A stretch of DNA of 64,000 nucleotides, taken from positions 620,001 through 684,000 of the forward strand of contig JAQOOI010000022.1 of the NCBI GenBank assembly GCA_028554645.1, in the 5' to 3' direction. A model generated the notes under the pieces. The model worked only from the letters and a program-made list of their open reading frames with translations. It was not told the DNA's origin and ran no database searches. Shown in pieces: positions 44,210 to 55,714 of this stretch. A program made the position numbers and the translations under genes. How positions within the stretch are numbered: the first letter of the stretch is position 1; each line of letters starts with the position of its first letter. This DNA is from Omphalotus guepiniiformis (taxonomy: Eukaryota; Basidiomycota; Agaricomycetes; Agaricales; Omphalotaceae).

Positions 44210-45758
44210 CTAGAGGCCTTCCTTGCCCATGTCCCATTCTCGAACAGAGCCTCGCTTATTGTACTGAATATCCATAATGGTAACACCACCAGACCCAGAC
44301 CATCTCTCTTCAACACCGCTACCCCCAGGCGCGACACCCGACAATGTCTTCTTAATCTCGTCTTTACTAAACCCCAAACGCTCCAACCTCTTTTTCTCTG
44401 CTTTGTCTTCCCTGCGCATGCGTATGAGGTCCAACATCGCATCCCACCCTTCAAACTCTGTATTATCAATCAAACCCGTCGCAGGAACTTTAGGCGCTGA
44501 AAGAGGCGCCACGTCCAACCGTGGGTCGTAAGACTCGTCGAAATATTTATCCATTTTCGAAGGAGGCTGCACCTGGCCACCGGACTCCTCGGGACCAGGA
44601 CTAGGTGAACGTGAGATAGACATCCGTGATGACCGAGCCGAAGAGATGGACGTCCTGCGTCGCTTCTTGGGTGGTTCGGGTTCTGGAGAAAGGGAATGAT
44701 GTTTGCGGGAGGAGGGAGAGGTGGAGTCATTAAAATGTAATTTAGCCTTTGCGTTGGAGGATCCGCCTGCGAAGTCAGTCTGGCCTTGTTGTCTCATAGT
44801 GTTCTTCTCGGTTTCGTGATCCCGTTCTCGTTGATCTCGGGATGACGATGACCTTGACTTGAGTTTGTTACGTAGCTTGTATTCGAGGTCGTCGGTGGTT
44901 GTAGAGGATTTGGATTCGGGGAGAGTAGGTGATCGGGAACTCTCGTCGTTCGGTCGACGGTCCCTCCTACTAGGACTACGTGAATGGCTTCGTGAACGAG
45001 ATCGACGATGTCTACGACGCGACGAACGAGTTTCTTCGCGTTTGGAATCTTCTGGAGACCTACGGTGACCATCTCGACTGCTAGAGTGTCTGTGACTGCG
45101 CCTCGAGTGATGATGATGACTTCTTCTATTCTTCCTTCTCTCTCTTTCGTCCTCCTCATCCTCCTCGTCCTCCTCGTCATCTCTACCATCCCAAGTCTCC
45201 CAATTTCTCTGCTTTCTCTTATGTCTATCACTTCTCCTTCCATCCCATCTATCCCAACTCTCACTATCATCTCCTTGTCGACTCCGACTCCATCTACGAC
45301 TGCTACTGCTGCTTTCGCCACCCGACCGTCGTAAACGCTCAGCAGCAACAGCTTCCTCCGCACGTGCACGTCTCTCTCTAATTTCCTGTTCTCTCCTCTC
45401 ACGCTTCACCTCCTCTGCAGCGAGCGCCTGACTTCTCAACACAGTCTTGTTATGGTCATCCGTACTTCGGATAATAGAGGAGAGAAACCGTTTGTTTGCT
45501 TTGGGCGCATTACTATCTGTTCTATACACAGCTCAGTATTAAAGGACTTCCAGTGTGAAATAAATGTTGTGCTTACAACCCGCTAGCGAGATATGCTCGA
45601 ATGCCTTGTTGACCGTACCGCTCCGCTCTCTTCTTCGCATCTTTGATGAGTAGTTCTCTGACATGACGGTCGAGATCTTCGTCTGTCACTGTAGGAGATA
45701 CAGACGTGCCCATTGATGCACGAACAAGATTCGAAACGACAGAGGATAAGGAGGACAT
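44210..45758 (-). CDS. Arg/Ser-rich nuclear protein, probable splicing-associated
   Basis: Two exons give about 500 residues. Exon 1 starts MSSLSSVVSNLVRASMG with ATG 45756-45758; exon 2 follows an acceptor GTATAG near 45535 and continues LTDSNAPKANKRFLSSIIR. An N-terminal helical part precedes a coiled, Arg/Glu-rich segment (KRERREQEIRERRARAEE), then a long RS domain with SR, HRR and RSRSRSHSRS runs, acidic DEEDEEDEED and many SP sites (44600-45300). The C-terminal block, EGWDAMLDLIRMRREDKAEKK, then VTIMDIQYNKRGSVREWDMGK, looks like a conserved module of fungal proteins. RS domains mark nuclear speckle/spliceosome partners, so this is a probable pre-mRNA processing factor. Exact identity not established. 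Confidence 0.8.
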
Positions 45759-46973
45759 CGCAATGTCTATTCAAGACGTTTGTCGAGCGACCAGAGCGTT
45801 GGGCAGTGCAGATTTATTTACACATGTGTATACGTGGTGTACCAGAAAGAAACATTGACAAAGAAGCAAGAGCACCGCCACACGTTCACACGCTGCGCTT
45901 TGATCATGAATTTTTTGAAACACTTTCGGCAATATCTCAGCTCAAACAGATTTCAGGAAACCAACACGGTAAAATTTTGATTTCGCCTCTGTAACACGTC
46001 AGAGAAACAAACTGCTGTAACCTAAAAACACAGAGGTGGGGTTGATCATGATTGTAAAGGAAAAATAAAATCAAGAAACGTCGTTGTGTGAAATAAATAT
46101 ATACAAGTCCAAGAGTAGAAAATTCGAAGTTCGAGTATCAAAGATGGGGTGGTAAGTTGAATGGCAACTCGGTCGAACAAAGCGGGGAGTCGAATAAGAA
46201 GAACAAAGTTAAAAGAATATTCGAGTGCCATATTATAGAACGAATGGTAGGTACTAGGAATTGGGGTGGGTGGAGTAAGTTGTACTAAAAAAGAAAAAAA
46301 GTGTCTTCCGAATCCTTCCAGAAATCCCTCTACAACACCCGCCACAAAACGAAAAGTGCCCGGTCGAATCTAGAAAGGTTCAACTCGCGGGCTAAAAAAA
46401 ACAGGGAGACGGAGACCGTATAGTAATAGAAAGTTCGAATAGCAATGTGGGGCGATAGAATAGATTGTGGTAAGTGATGTAAGGTGAGGTGGACGTGAAG
46501 AGTGTTTTACTTATTATATAGTATGAGTTAGAGGGGCATGAAGGGGAAGGGGACAAGGCGAAACAAAACGAAACACATGAACGACGGATTGTGAATGCAG
46601 TGTCTATGTCGGTAACAAGAGGCAATAATTTGGAGTAGATAGAATGCGACAATTGTGTGTGTGTGTGGATCGGTGAACAAAATACAGCAAATGTACGTGC
46701 GTTATGATCGTAATCACCAACGACCAATCGATCACCCCCCTTCCGAAAAAGGTGGGGATACGACGGACGACGGATGGAAGTCGTGTCGGAGAATATGATA
46801 CAGTAGCAGCTTTTTCGGCAGATTAAAAAATTTGGCGTATAGCATGAGGCGAAGCAGAGATATAGTTTGAGAAAGGGGGTGGGGGAAAACTTCTTGAATT
46901 GAGTTGATTGAAGGGGTGCGCGATTCCGTTAAGCCATGCAGTCGCCTCGCTAAATACATGCAGCTTGTCAGTG
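45759..46973. other. 1.2 kb intergenic region
   Basis: No gene found. From about 46040 to 46720 the + strand is purine-rich with few stops on the minus strand, which creates spurious pyrimidine-rich open frames there. It probably includes the 3' UTR of the F-box gene and the promoter of the RS protein. Confidence 0.5.
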
Positions 46974-48301
46974 TCAAAGCTCTATTTCATGTACGGCGCC
47001 ATCACGTACAATTATTGCACGGAACACCCTGATATCATGCGTGAGCCTCAGATCAATCCCACGGAACGCGCATGTCATCTTCAGAGAGGGCAGCTGCCGA
47101 TGCAGTTCACCACCGTTCCAGACGTGAACAGTCACAGCCTTGAGTGATTCCTTTGTCTTGATGTTATCAAGGACAGCCTGAAGTGAGGTGTCCTTGCCGA
47201 GACCAAAGGCAATGTGCTCCACCTGATTAGGAAGCTTCTTATGAACGACGGGAGAGGACAACGCGTCCTCGACGCTGAAATGGCGAAGATGGGAACACTT
47301 GTCTAATCCACGTGCAGTCTCACGAGAACAGACGGGGACTGCGAGCGACTCGAGGCTGGAGTGGTGAGCATCAATAAGGTAGCTCAGGACAGCGGGGGAA
47401 GGCTCTCTCTCGAATTCGAGAGCACGAAGAGATTCCGAAGAATTGTGTAGAAGCCAACCCAAGAACTCGATAGAAGGGGACGTCTGGAAGTTCATACGGA
47501 GCTCCTCGAGGGCACAAGGGAAGGGGTCGGATGCCGGAGAAGGAAGCTCTGGAGCTGACCCGCTGATGACGAGAGACTTGAGCGTGGTCCATACGCCAAG
47601 AAGCTGCGTAATAGACTGGCGGTTCTCTGACCAATTACTGAAGCGAAGAGCGGTGATGCTTGGGCCTGATTTGAGCAGAGAAAGAGTCTCCTCATCGAAA
47701 GAGGGTGCAGCACGACGCATTCGGAGGACATCGGGGGAACCAACAATATCCTTACCAGGCGAGGCGCATCCATAAACGGCGAGACTCAATTCGCGTAAGT
47801 TGGGACAAAGGATGAAAGCGTGAGCAAAGGAGTTCTGGGAAAGACCAAAAGGCTGATTATGGTCTATGGAAGCACTCATGCTGAGAACGGCGTTTCCGAG
47901 GACGCGACCACGCTCGGTGGAGTGATCAATTGCGTTCTGGAAAGCAAGGCAAGCTGTCTCCGTGCTAAGCTTGACATGACGAAAGAGCAACTTCTGGGCA
48001 GGCAGAGCCCAATCTCTGCAGACCAGTGCAAAGGATCTAAGCATGTTCTTGCTCAATTGGACCTCCTCATCATAGTAGGCAGCCTCCAAGATATTCATGA
48101 CGATCTCCAACGGCAGTGATGGAGGGAAACATTTGGGAATGACACGACGAGTGGGTGTCGGTCGAATAGAGTGGGGGATCGTCAAGTCAAATGATACATT
48201 ACATGCCGATGAGTTCTACACTGTTGTGAGTAATGAGCATACGAGCAAAAGAATATGGAACATACCTGGGAAGACAAATCAAGAAAGTTGAAGAAACCCA
48301 T
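46974..48301 (-). CDS. F-box-like protein with leucine-rich C-terminal region
   Basis: Two exons: a 36-bp first exon (48301-48266, MGFFNFLDLSSQ) and exon 48215-46974, with GTATGT donor and GTGTAG acceptor, give 425 residues. The main exon lacks an in-frame ATG before the conserved region, which is why the small exon is needed. The F-box-like segment is FPPSLPLEIVMNILEAAYYD then LVCRDWALPAQKLLFRHV. Downstream repeats (CPNLRELSLAVYG, TLKSLVISGS, SLRALEFERE, SLESLAVPVC) resemble irregular leucine-rich repeats. F-box proteins link substrates to SCF ubiquitin ligases through Skp1. Agaricomycetes carry hundreds of such genes and the substrate cannot be predicted. Its 5' side faces a long gene-poor stretch. 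Confidence 0.8.
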
Positions 48302-51300
48302 GATGGACGTGAAAGGGAAAGCGGTCGAAATGCCGGACGACGACCTTGCTGAGGAGCGAGCGCAGGGAATTGGCGTACAGGCGGTGGTACATATTTATAT
48401 TCACAATTGGCCACGGATAGCTGTATGAGTCTGACACAAGCCAGCGCTCCCAATTAGGAAATTAAACAACAAAAAGAAAAATAATAAAGTCCCCGTTGAC
48501 CGATTATTGCATGACCGTGGGAATTCCACTATTTTGGTTCTCCCAAGCGAACCTTTCTCTTTTTCTTGCCATCTCCACTAAGCCAGTAAGTAACTTGAGT
48601 AAATCCAGAACTACAATATCTGTCTTAATACGGATCTCAGTTTGCCCCGTCTATCGTTACGAAAAGTCGGATGCATAACATACAGCCTACTTATGACATC
48701 CTGTAGAGTCACTGCCATCCAGTAAGCCAGTGTATCTCCGTGGACGACACTTCACATCGCACAATTCCGTTCAAGCCGCAGTGTTGGCCTGATGGCTCGC
48801 TCCCGTCATTAACCATCTCTAGGAGACTGCAAATGTCGCCGGTATGTTTTCGGACGTGCCCAAATGCAGTCAATGTCATTAAGATGACTCCCAGCTAAAG
48901 GGTTGGCTTCGCTTCATGTTCTATTCCTAATCAAGACAACCGTCTCTGGCGAAAATCCGGAAAACCAACGTAAATGCCAACCAAAGTGTTGAAACATATG
49001 CGCATCTTGATAGACGCCAATGTCACCTCCTCATTGTTCTTTTCGGGCGGCATTCCGACTTGTCCGAGTCAATTCAACGCTGTGCGGCGCTTTCATGCAT
49101 AATGAACTTCCATTGCCAACGTTGACTCCGGAATCACTTACTCACTGCAATCCACACTTTACATAGCTTCTGCGAGGAAGAAATCTCGACGGATGGTCTA
49201 AAAGCTTACTTCTTTTGCTGCTCGCCGGATGTACAACTAAAAATTCATGCTAATGTCGATGCGTACACTCCCCCGCTCTCCGCCATCCAACTATAAATGC
49301 ACTTTAAAGGACGATTCTGTCGGATATCAACCCTCCACAGTTCTACTCAGGTGTCCTCCTACTCCTCGAGGTCTTTTTGTCTTTCGGCAAGCTTTTGCGT
49401 TTTCTATCCGGGCGTGAGGAAGCTCGCATCGCGCTATCCGATTACTTTTGCGATCACAGGTCCCTCGAAATCAGCTGTAGAAATACAACACAGCGTTCTG
49501 ACGTCAGCCAAAGATCCGTATGTCGTCTGCAAAGTTCTCCCCAACAAAATGTCGACTCATTGCCGCCGAGTCACTCGCATAGGTTCATCTCGAGTCATTT
49601 CGTTCGGGCGTCTATCTTTTTCTTTATCCCGCCAATGAGAACACCTCTAGACACCTTTACTCTCGCTCTCAGGGAATAGGAGGCAGAACTTCTACACGTT
49701 CAAGATGCCACACCCGCCAAGAACGGTCTGCTCACCAATGCTCTTACGGCTTCGATCAAAACCATATCAATTTCTCGAAAAACCGCAAAACATCAAAGCG
49801 CTCTAATGCCTCATCCGAGCGTCGCGCTATACAGCTATTCCTTGCCTCGATGTTATACTAAAATCGGATGAGTTTACGACTCTATCATTAGGTGCAACAT
49901 ATTTCATATATGTACCCCAGGGGCCCTAGTTTCCTTTCGGCACCCCGTAAAGTTCGCTTTTTGGTATAGGTACAACTTTTGGACGGCATTCTCCTGCCAC
50001 CCCTTTGACCAAGACAAGACTCTACTCTCTACACGGACCGTAAACAAGCCAAACTTCCGGGATTCTTGCGAAGCCCCTCTGCTATTCCCCCTGGCTGTAC
50101 TTCAGTTCTTCTGTCACGAGTTGGAGGCTCTCGCACACTCAACATCTCGAACTCACCCTCAAAAAGTCTTCTTACCCCTGATTCTACTGCTGGTTCTTCG
50201 CATGCGCTCGGTATGTTCGCCGTGGACAACTACTGGTGGCTACTTCTTACACATTCTGCTAAGACGTCGGAGAGATCAAACTCTCTCAAAATCCTCATTG
50301 TGGCTGGACTATATGCGGTCGATGAAGAGATAACACGGAATCTACGCCACTCTTTGCGACACTTTGATTTTCCCTGGGGCCAATCAAGCCGTTAGATTTT
50401 CTATCTCGTGGCATCAAATCTGGTGGCACTCTACACAATACCCCTCAATTCTCGTGATGATCGATACACCATTTCGACAAACCCAACGTTTTGAAAGGTT
50501 TCCTTAGTCGCATCAACACGAGCTTTCAAGAAACGCACCTTGCGGCCTTGCGTTCGTCGGTTCACCCTTACCTGCACCCCTCCCTCCTTTCCTTCAGAAT
50601 GTTCCATCGCTGGCACTTGAAATAACTCATGGGAGCTTGTCGAAGTGCCCTGTCAAGCAAGGGTATAGGGCGTGGCTCATGAACTGCGGTGAGGTATACA
50701 CGTGGTGCGTGTAAATTAGTAGATGATGCCTAGATGACGCAGTTCATCCAACCCCCCCGCAAAAGAAAAACTTTGCAAGTATGTACTTTGTACTTTTTTG
50801 AAGTCCTAAATTAAAACTGACCCCCCCGGAGCGTCTACGCCGCGAACTATCATGGTACGAGAACGGTGTGGCTTTTACTATTCGTCTAACGTTATACACC
50901 TGCAGGCTGCTAATGCCACTCAGGGTTAGACGACATGTAGAATGAATGGTAGACCCTTCGGCGTTCTTGCCCGCTGCCAGCAAAATGGTGAACCTGCAAA
51001 GCAATTTTTGGTATGTGGCGTCTTCCCTCCGCGCGATCATTTGCGAAACGCGAGCCGGCGCTACTCTTGACAAATTCGCCGGCGGCTTGACCCCGACCTT
51101 TCCATTGTAGGGAATACTTGTAAATGAATCAATCATCGGCACTTTCAGGACAGCGGGCTTGGAGGCTGGGACAGGTATTAGCGAATATTTGGAACATGAA
51201 GCGGCTTGGAAGCAAGAATTCTCTTGATACATGTGTGTTTTTTCACGCGCGGCGTTTCATGACTCGGAGGCTCTCGCGTACCTTCGAATGGACAACGAGC

Positions 51301-51831
51301 AAAGTTTCAGACGTCTGCTTAGCGCCTTGGGTGTCGTCGGCCCTGGGGGAGGGTATGACGCGGCGTCACGGTGACACGACATCGTGCTGGATGTGAATTT
51401 CGTTCATTGTTCATAGCAGGTAGCGGTGAGGCTTTCTGCTTCATGTCAATACTCTCAAACCGGATGCTCGCTGCGTCTTCTGTTTTTTGCTAGTGATTGA
51501 CTACGTACTGTTCACTCGGCATCGAGTTCAACATGACAATACAAAACACATATGCGCATGGAGAAAGGGGGTGTGCTTGAAACTTCAGCGGTCTTCCGGC
51601 CTGGCGCCGGCCAGCGTATGTACTTTCGGGCCAAGTACTTACTTGCTTTCCCAAGGTGACAAGCGCTTAATGTGATCCAAATACTGAGATCTCTATTTAG
51701 TGACTCCAAGACATGGCAATCTCATTCGTGAGTTCCGGAACGTTTAAGGAGATAGATCAGCGAAATGCGTAGTGATATGGTATATGGTATGTATGTTTCT
51801 GAAAGTCTAGATCTCTAATCCGGGGGGCTCA
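48302..51831. other. 3.5 kb gene-poor region
   Basis: No gene I can support. A TATA-like ACTATAAATG at 49289-49298 precedes an open frame of 113 codons (49297-49638, +) with weak protein character (ITGPSKSAVEIQHSVLT, then DPYVVCKVLP), but the frame later degrades. Other frames (50066-50395, +; 50744-51232, -) are Ser/Arg-rich and unconvincing. There are C7 homopolymers at about 50751-50757 and 50822-50828. No transposase, reverse transcriptase or terminal repeats found. Confidence 0.45.
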
Positions 51832-52032
51832 CTATAGGTTCTCTCCTTCAGACATGACCCGGACCCGACCTCGTGGTTGGAGTAATTTCTCGTCAGTCGT
51901 CGAACTCCAAATTGGATACACATATTCGTCAAAATGCATGAATGTAACAGGAATGTAACTTGGTGTCTCTTGGTGTTCAGCGGATTTCTTGAGAATGTCT
52001 AGAGCATCTTCTACGGTTAGTGGGTCATCCAT
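51832..52032 (-). CDS. Possible small acidic protein (66 residues)
   Basis: An intact ATG-to-stop frame begins MDDPLTVEDALDILKKSAEH and continues ETPSYIPVTFMHFDEYVYPIW to GENL. The first half could form an amphipathic helix. Balanced amino-acid use makes it more protein-like than the other short frames in this gene-poor region, but there is no family evidence. It may be an exon of a larger gene I cannot trace. Confidence 0.25.
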   Translation of the reverse strand: MDDPLTVEDALDILKKSAEHQETPSYIPVTFMHFDEYVYPIWSSTTDEKLLQPRGRVRVMSEGENL

Positions 52033-53299
52033 ATATTCTTTATTCTATGTATCTATCTGAGATTCGACGGGACATTCGTATCTAACGATCTTTCAAGTTT
52101 CACCAACCATAATGAATTAGTTTTGGATCTGGTTGCGATTTGGAGGTGAGCCGTCATCGAGCCGAGGGGTTGAGTTCAGGTTTGTGAACATCATCAGTCC
52201 GACGCACTCGCGCGATAAACCGTTTGACGAACCTGGTTACTTGTCATGAAACGAGTTACAGATATTATTTCTAATTTTCTTAGAGGCGATCTTTGGCTGC
52301 AAATGAATGTAGCTTTAGCCTTCAGGCGGCTTTGAACTATGGAACTTCTACTACCCGTCGGCCGCGCACGCGTGCTACTACTGAGCCTGAGGTACTAAGG
52401 TCGCAACAGCCCTTCAATGCGTAAATCCCTTCAACACTGACCCCGGAAAGCCCCAGAACTCATTTCCTAGATCTCGTGTAACTGTTCGCCTGCCACGACC
52501 GCACACCCTCCCCAGGCTCCCTTTGTAAATTTGTTCCTACATATACAGTTCTCAACAGTCTCAGAGGGTCCGGCTCCGCTTTTCGCGATCTGCGATATGC
52601 TGTGGTGGATAAAGAGTCTAGCCTCGGACCTCTTGGGTAGGGTAGGGCGAAGCTCGGGGCTGGACCATACTTACAATCTTACAAGGAGATCTATGTTCTG
52701 TTCGCCCCGCTATCCCGACCCTCAACGGTGAGATCTCATCCTGGGGCGGCGTCCTCGCTTTGTAGGGTGTATGTATTGTCGGGAATTGTTCGGAAGGATC
52801 CTGGAAGTAGGATCTTACAACTCTCTAAGTAGAGGAGCTTGAAGAAGTCACTCGGGAGGCATGTGCGGGAGAAACCCGCCGTAAGTAGGATGACCTAGCC
52901 CCATACCGACATTCATCCAGTCACGTTGAGCCCCGGGGGCGCGGGATGCTGCGGGATGTCGGAAGCTGGCGTGGGTGTGCGTGGGTATGCGTGGGTTATT
53001 CTTATTGTTTTAGTTGACCGAGCGAAGATCCATTAGTTTATTGAAATCGGATATACAGTAGTACATTTGTATTGTACTCCATAAATATGAGATCATATGT
53101 TTGAATCTAGGAGGACGGAAAGACCTGCGTAAATTACGCAAAGTACATATGATATTCAGTATTCATATGAGGAAATTACCAAGGAACGCAGTGCTACAAT
53201 CACCTTCATCATCAGTACGGGCCGCGATTGAATGGTAACATTTGCACGCGTTCATTGAAACAAATTGAAACAAGTTCTGTCCCTTTATTTCACCTACAT
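52033..53299. other. Gene-poor stretch
   Basis: No gene recognised. A short imperfect tandem GCGTGGGT motif occurs at 52969-52996. The last 250 bases are AT-rich and may be a promoter for the candidate gene at 53300. Confidence 0.45.
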
Positions 53300-54052
53300 A
53301 TGCAATCACTGGACCTGGTAAGTGTTGATAGAGGGCGAGCGGCGTGTGTCAAATAATCCCAAGGAATTCAAGAGAGGAACTATTAAATGACATTGTAAGT
53401 GCCTGTGTTACTGTACCCGCCACACAACTTGTTCCTAGAAGCTCAAATCACTATCAGAGAAATCCAATCAGCGGGAACATTGAATTAAGTGACAGAACTG
53501 TCCCGGTATGGTCTTGCAACGTCCCAGGACGATGTACCAGTGATAACACAGATATGTATCATAAAACAATTGGACCTTCGGCCGGCGTAGTACCTTGGCA
53601 ACCCCAACCTGCGCACAACCAGCTGCAGGCTCGCTCAGGTGTTGGGTTTGGCGAGCATGACGAGATCTACGCAGAAATCACTTACCCCCAAAACCCATAC
53701 GTGGTTTTCAACACCCGTGAAGCCAGATCCACTAGCAAACATGACGACGACAGGGTAAGAAAGAATTCATTCTCGCTTAGTTGTACAGGTCTTCTGTGGA
53801 AGAAACTATGTAGGAAGCCTGGAAGAAACTCTAGGGATTTGCAAAGGCTACGAGAACTTCTTGAGAACCCACCTCACAAACATGCGGGAGATGCGTGGGG
53901 TCACTTACCATGACTACAGGCAAGACGGCAGAATATTCAGATTTGGAGTAGCAACTAACGCTTGGTCTGGAAATAAAATTCAATGTTCGACTGCGACTGT
54001 TTACTCTCAGCCTCATGATTACAGCACGCCTTTTCACTGTCAGCGACCGTGA
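53300..54052 (+). CDS. Unrecognised three-exon protein, Cys-containing
   Basis: Exon 53300-53317 (MQSLDL, donor GTAAGT), exon 53377-53754 (donor GTAAGA) and exon 53789-54052 (acceptor TTGTACAG) join in frame to 219 residues ending FHCQRP. The second intron is only 34 bp, short even for fungi. The last two exons read strongly as protein: GEHDEIYAEITYPQNPYVVFNTRE, then VFCGRNYVGSLEETLGICKGYENFLR and GRIFRFGVATNAWSGNKIQCS. Six to seven Cys residues (for example in VWSCNVPGRC) might form disulfides, but no signal peptide is visible with this start, so the true 5' end may lie elsewhere. No family recognised. It stands alone in an otherwise gene-poor region. Confidence 0.45.
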
Positions 54053-55297
54053 ATAGCAGGCATATATACATATATATCCTTGTCAGACGGTAAGCTCTCA
54101 TGAAGTGGGATGTATCAACTCACGCACGTAACTTCAAGTCCCGACAGAATTGCACCCAGCGAGTGAACTTTGTTGTTTTCCGTGAGATTGGCTGGCACGC
54201 CAGTATGGCACTTTCATTTGACCTCTGAAAGTAACGATGAAAGGTACATATAGCATCCGCAAACCGCACTCGGGAGTCGGACGTGAGGCGTATGTACACG
54301 ATAACAAGTCGAATAGAATACGGAGTTAATGTTGTATTCCTCGTTACAGGCCCCGAAGTTCTGATGGATGGAAGAGCTGAACAAGTGAACGACGCCACTG
54401 AGAGTATCTCATGAATCCTACCTGCATAGACTCCCAGAAGTCCAAATGTAGTCAACCAGTTATCGAGAACCTTAGACGGTCGATAATGAACTAGAACGAG
54501 AAGACCTGAATTGGTAATTGACACATGAATAGAATAGAATCACGGTCACCTATCGTATAGAAAAGAGCGAAGACAACGAGAAGTTGGCCAAAGCAGGACT
54601 ATCAGAAAGTGGAGAGGCGATTTAACGACTACCAATGACAATGTACATCCTAGACCGTTCGGGAGCTATCTGAGCATCAACGTCGAGAGCAATGCGGTGG
54701 CCAGTATACAAGCAAGGAAATAGTAGCATTTCTTTGGGTACGGGTCCGTGGTCGTGACGGGAAACGGCAGCAATTGCGACGCGTTTTCCAACTTTCCCTC
54801 TCACATTCACGGTCACCTAGCTCTTCTCAATCTTTCCACCTCAACAAATTAATTACCTCAAGCCTTCGAATGTCCCTCAACGCAAAGCTTCGTCGTAACT
54901 TGAATGGAGAGTCTCGTAAAGCGGTAGATTGCTGGCTAGACGGTTCTACGGAAAATCGTAGGTTCGGGAAGCTGGGTGGTTTGGTTTTCTTGGTCCGTTC
55001 ACACGAGTTCTATACTTCCAGACTATGATATTGATAATGCCTTCGTTGCTCAGAATGCTGCTGACAATGATTCGGATTCGTGAGATGAAAGAGCCCCATG
55101 ATCTGAGCAGATTACTCAGACTGCGTTATGAATGTTTGCTCAAGACTCGAGCCGTTTAGGAACCACGTTCAGACGCACGGATGCACGCTCATCATTCATG
55201 TACGTCGTATCTCAAATTCTCAAGCTTCGTCCGTGCTAGGAGAATGAATCGGAGTACTGAAACATGATATTTGCACCACAGAGCTTTTTGAAAATAC
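54053..55297. other. Gene-poor stretch
   Basis: Short minus-strand frames (54120-54524 and 54622-54816) and a + frame (54774-55028) are present, but none has a recognisable domain or convincing splice partners. Repeated AT dinucleotides at 54063-54078. Nothing else seen. Confidence 0.4.
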
Positions 55298-55384
55298 ACG
55301 CCAGTGGTGAAACGGTTATCATGCTTGCCTTCCATTACGATCTAGAGTTGAGCAAGCGGCGGGGGTTCGACTCCCTCCTGGCGT
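55298..55384 (+). tRNA. tRNA-Gly (anticodon TCC) with a 16-nt intron
   Basis: A complete cloverleaf can be drawn. The acceptor stem ACGCCAG (55298-55304) pairs with CTGGCGT (55378-55384). The D arm GTGA...TCAT encloses AACGGTTA. Anticodon stem CTTGC (55324-55328) pairs with GCAAG (55352-55356). T stem GGGGG/CCCTC encloses TTCGACT. The anticodon TCC is at 55331-55333. An intron of 16 nt (55335-55350) follows position 37, the standard place for nuclear tRNA introns. The discriminator is A55385. The internal A box (TGGTGAAACGG) and B box (GGTTCGACTCC) match pol III promoters, and a T run at 55404-55409 can terminate transcription. It decodes GGA/GGG glycine codons. Confidence 0.93.
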
Positions 55385-55385
55385 A

Positions 55386-55714
55386 TTCCCCTAAGACGAT
55401 GCCATTTTTGTATCTGACGTTGGTATGTCCCATTGTTTGCTGGTAGATCTAGTATCCTTTTTGAAGCTTATTTACTTAAGTAGAAGAAGAGTTCAATGTT
55501 CAGGTGTGATCTGGTGTGATACCAACACTAGTGGACTGCGAGGGCTGCGCAGTCGCGCAGCGGCTGCGTGATCTTCTATCGACAGAAAATAGCACGCGGA
55601 GATCTATATCAGTGTGCTGAGCTGTCTCTTAGTTCCCCCAACCTCAGTGCCCCTTCGCGTCAGGACAGACACTCGATAAGTCCAGCTGGGCGGTTCACAG
55701 TTGACAACATAAAG
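55386..55714. other. Spacer between tRNA and DUF7330 gene
   Basis: The stretch contains the pol III terminator T-run and a short GC-rich palindrome-like segment GCTGCGCAGTCGCGCAGCGGC at about 55548-55566 region. No gene seen. It probably includes the promoter of the next gene. Confidence 0.45.

Noticed and set aside
44794..45402. 202-codon minus frame and long + frames opposite the RS domain
   Set aside because: Arg/Ser-repeat DNA leaves all frames open; these are shadows of the RS-rich protein.
46040..46730. Pyrimidine-rich open frames on the minus strand
   Set aside because: Caused by a purine-rich + strand in a probable UTR/spacer; no protein character.
48302..55297. Possible transposon remnants in the gene-poor region
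   Set aside because: I looked for reverse transcriptase, integrase, transposase motifs and terminal repeats and saw none; low gene density alone is not evidence.
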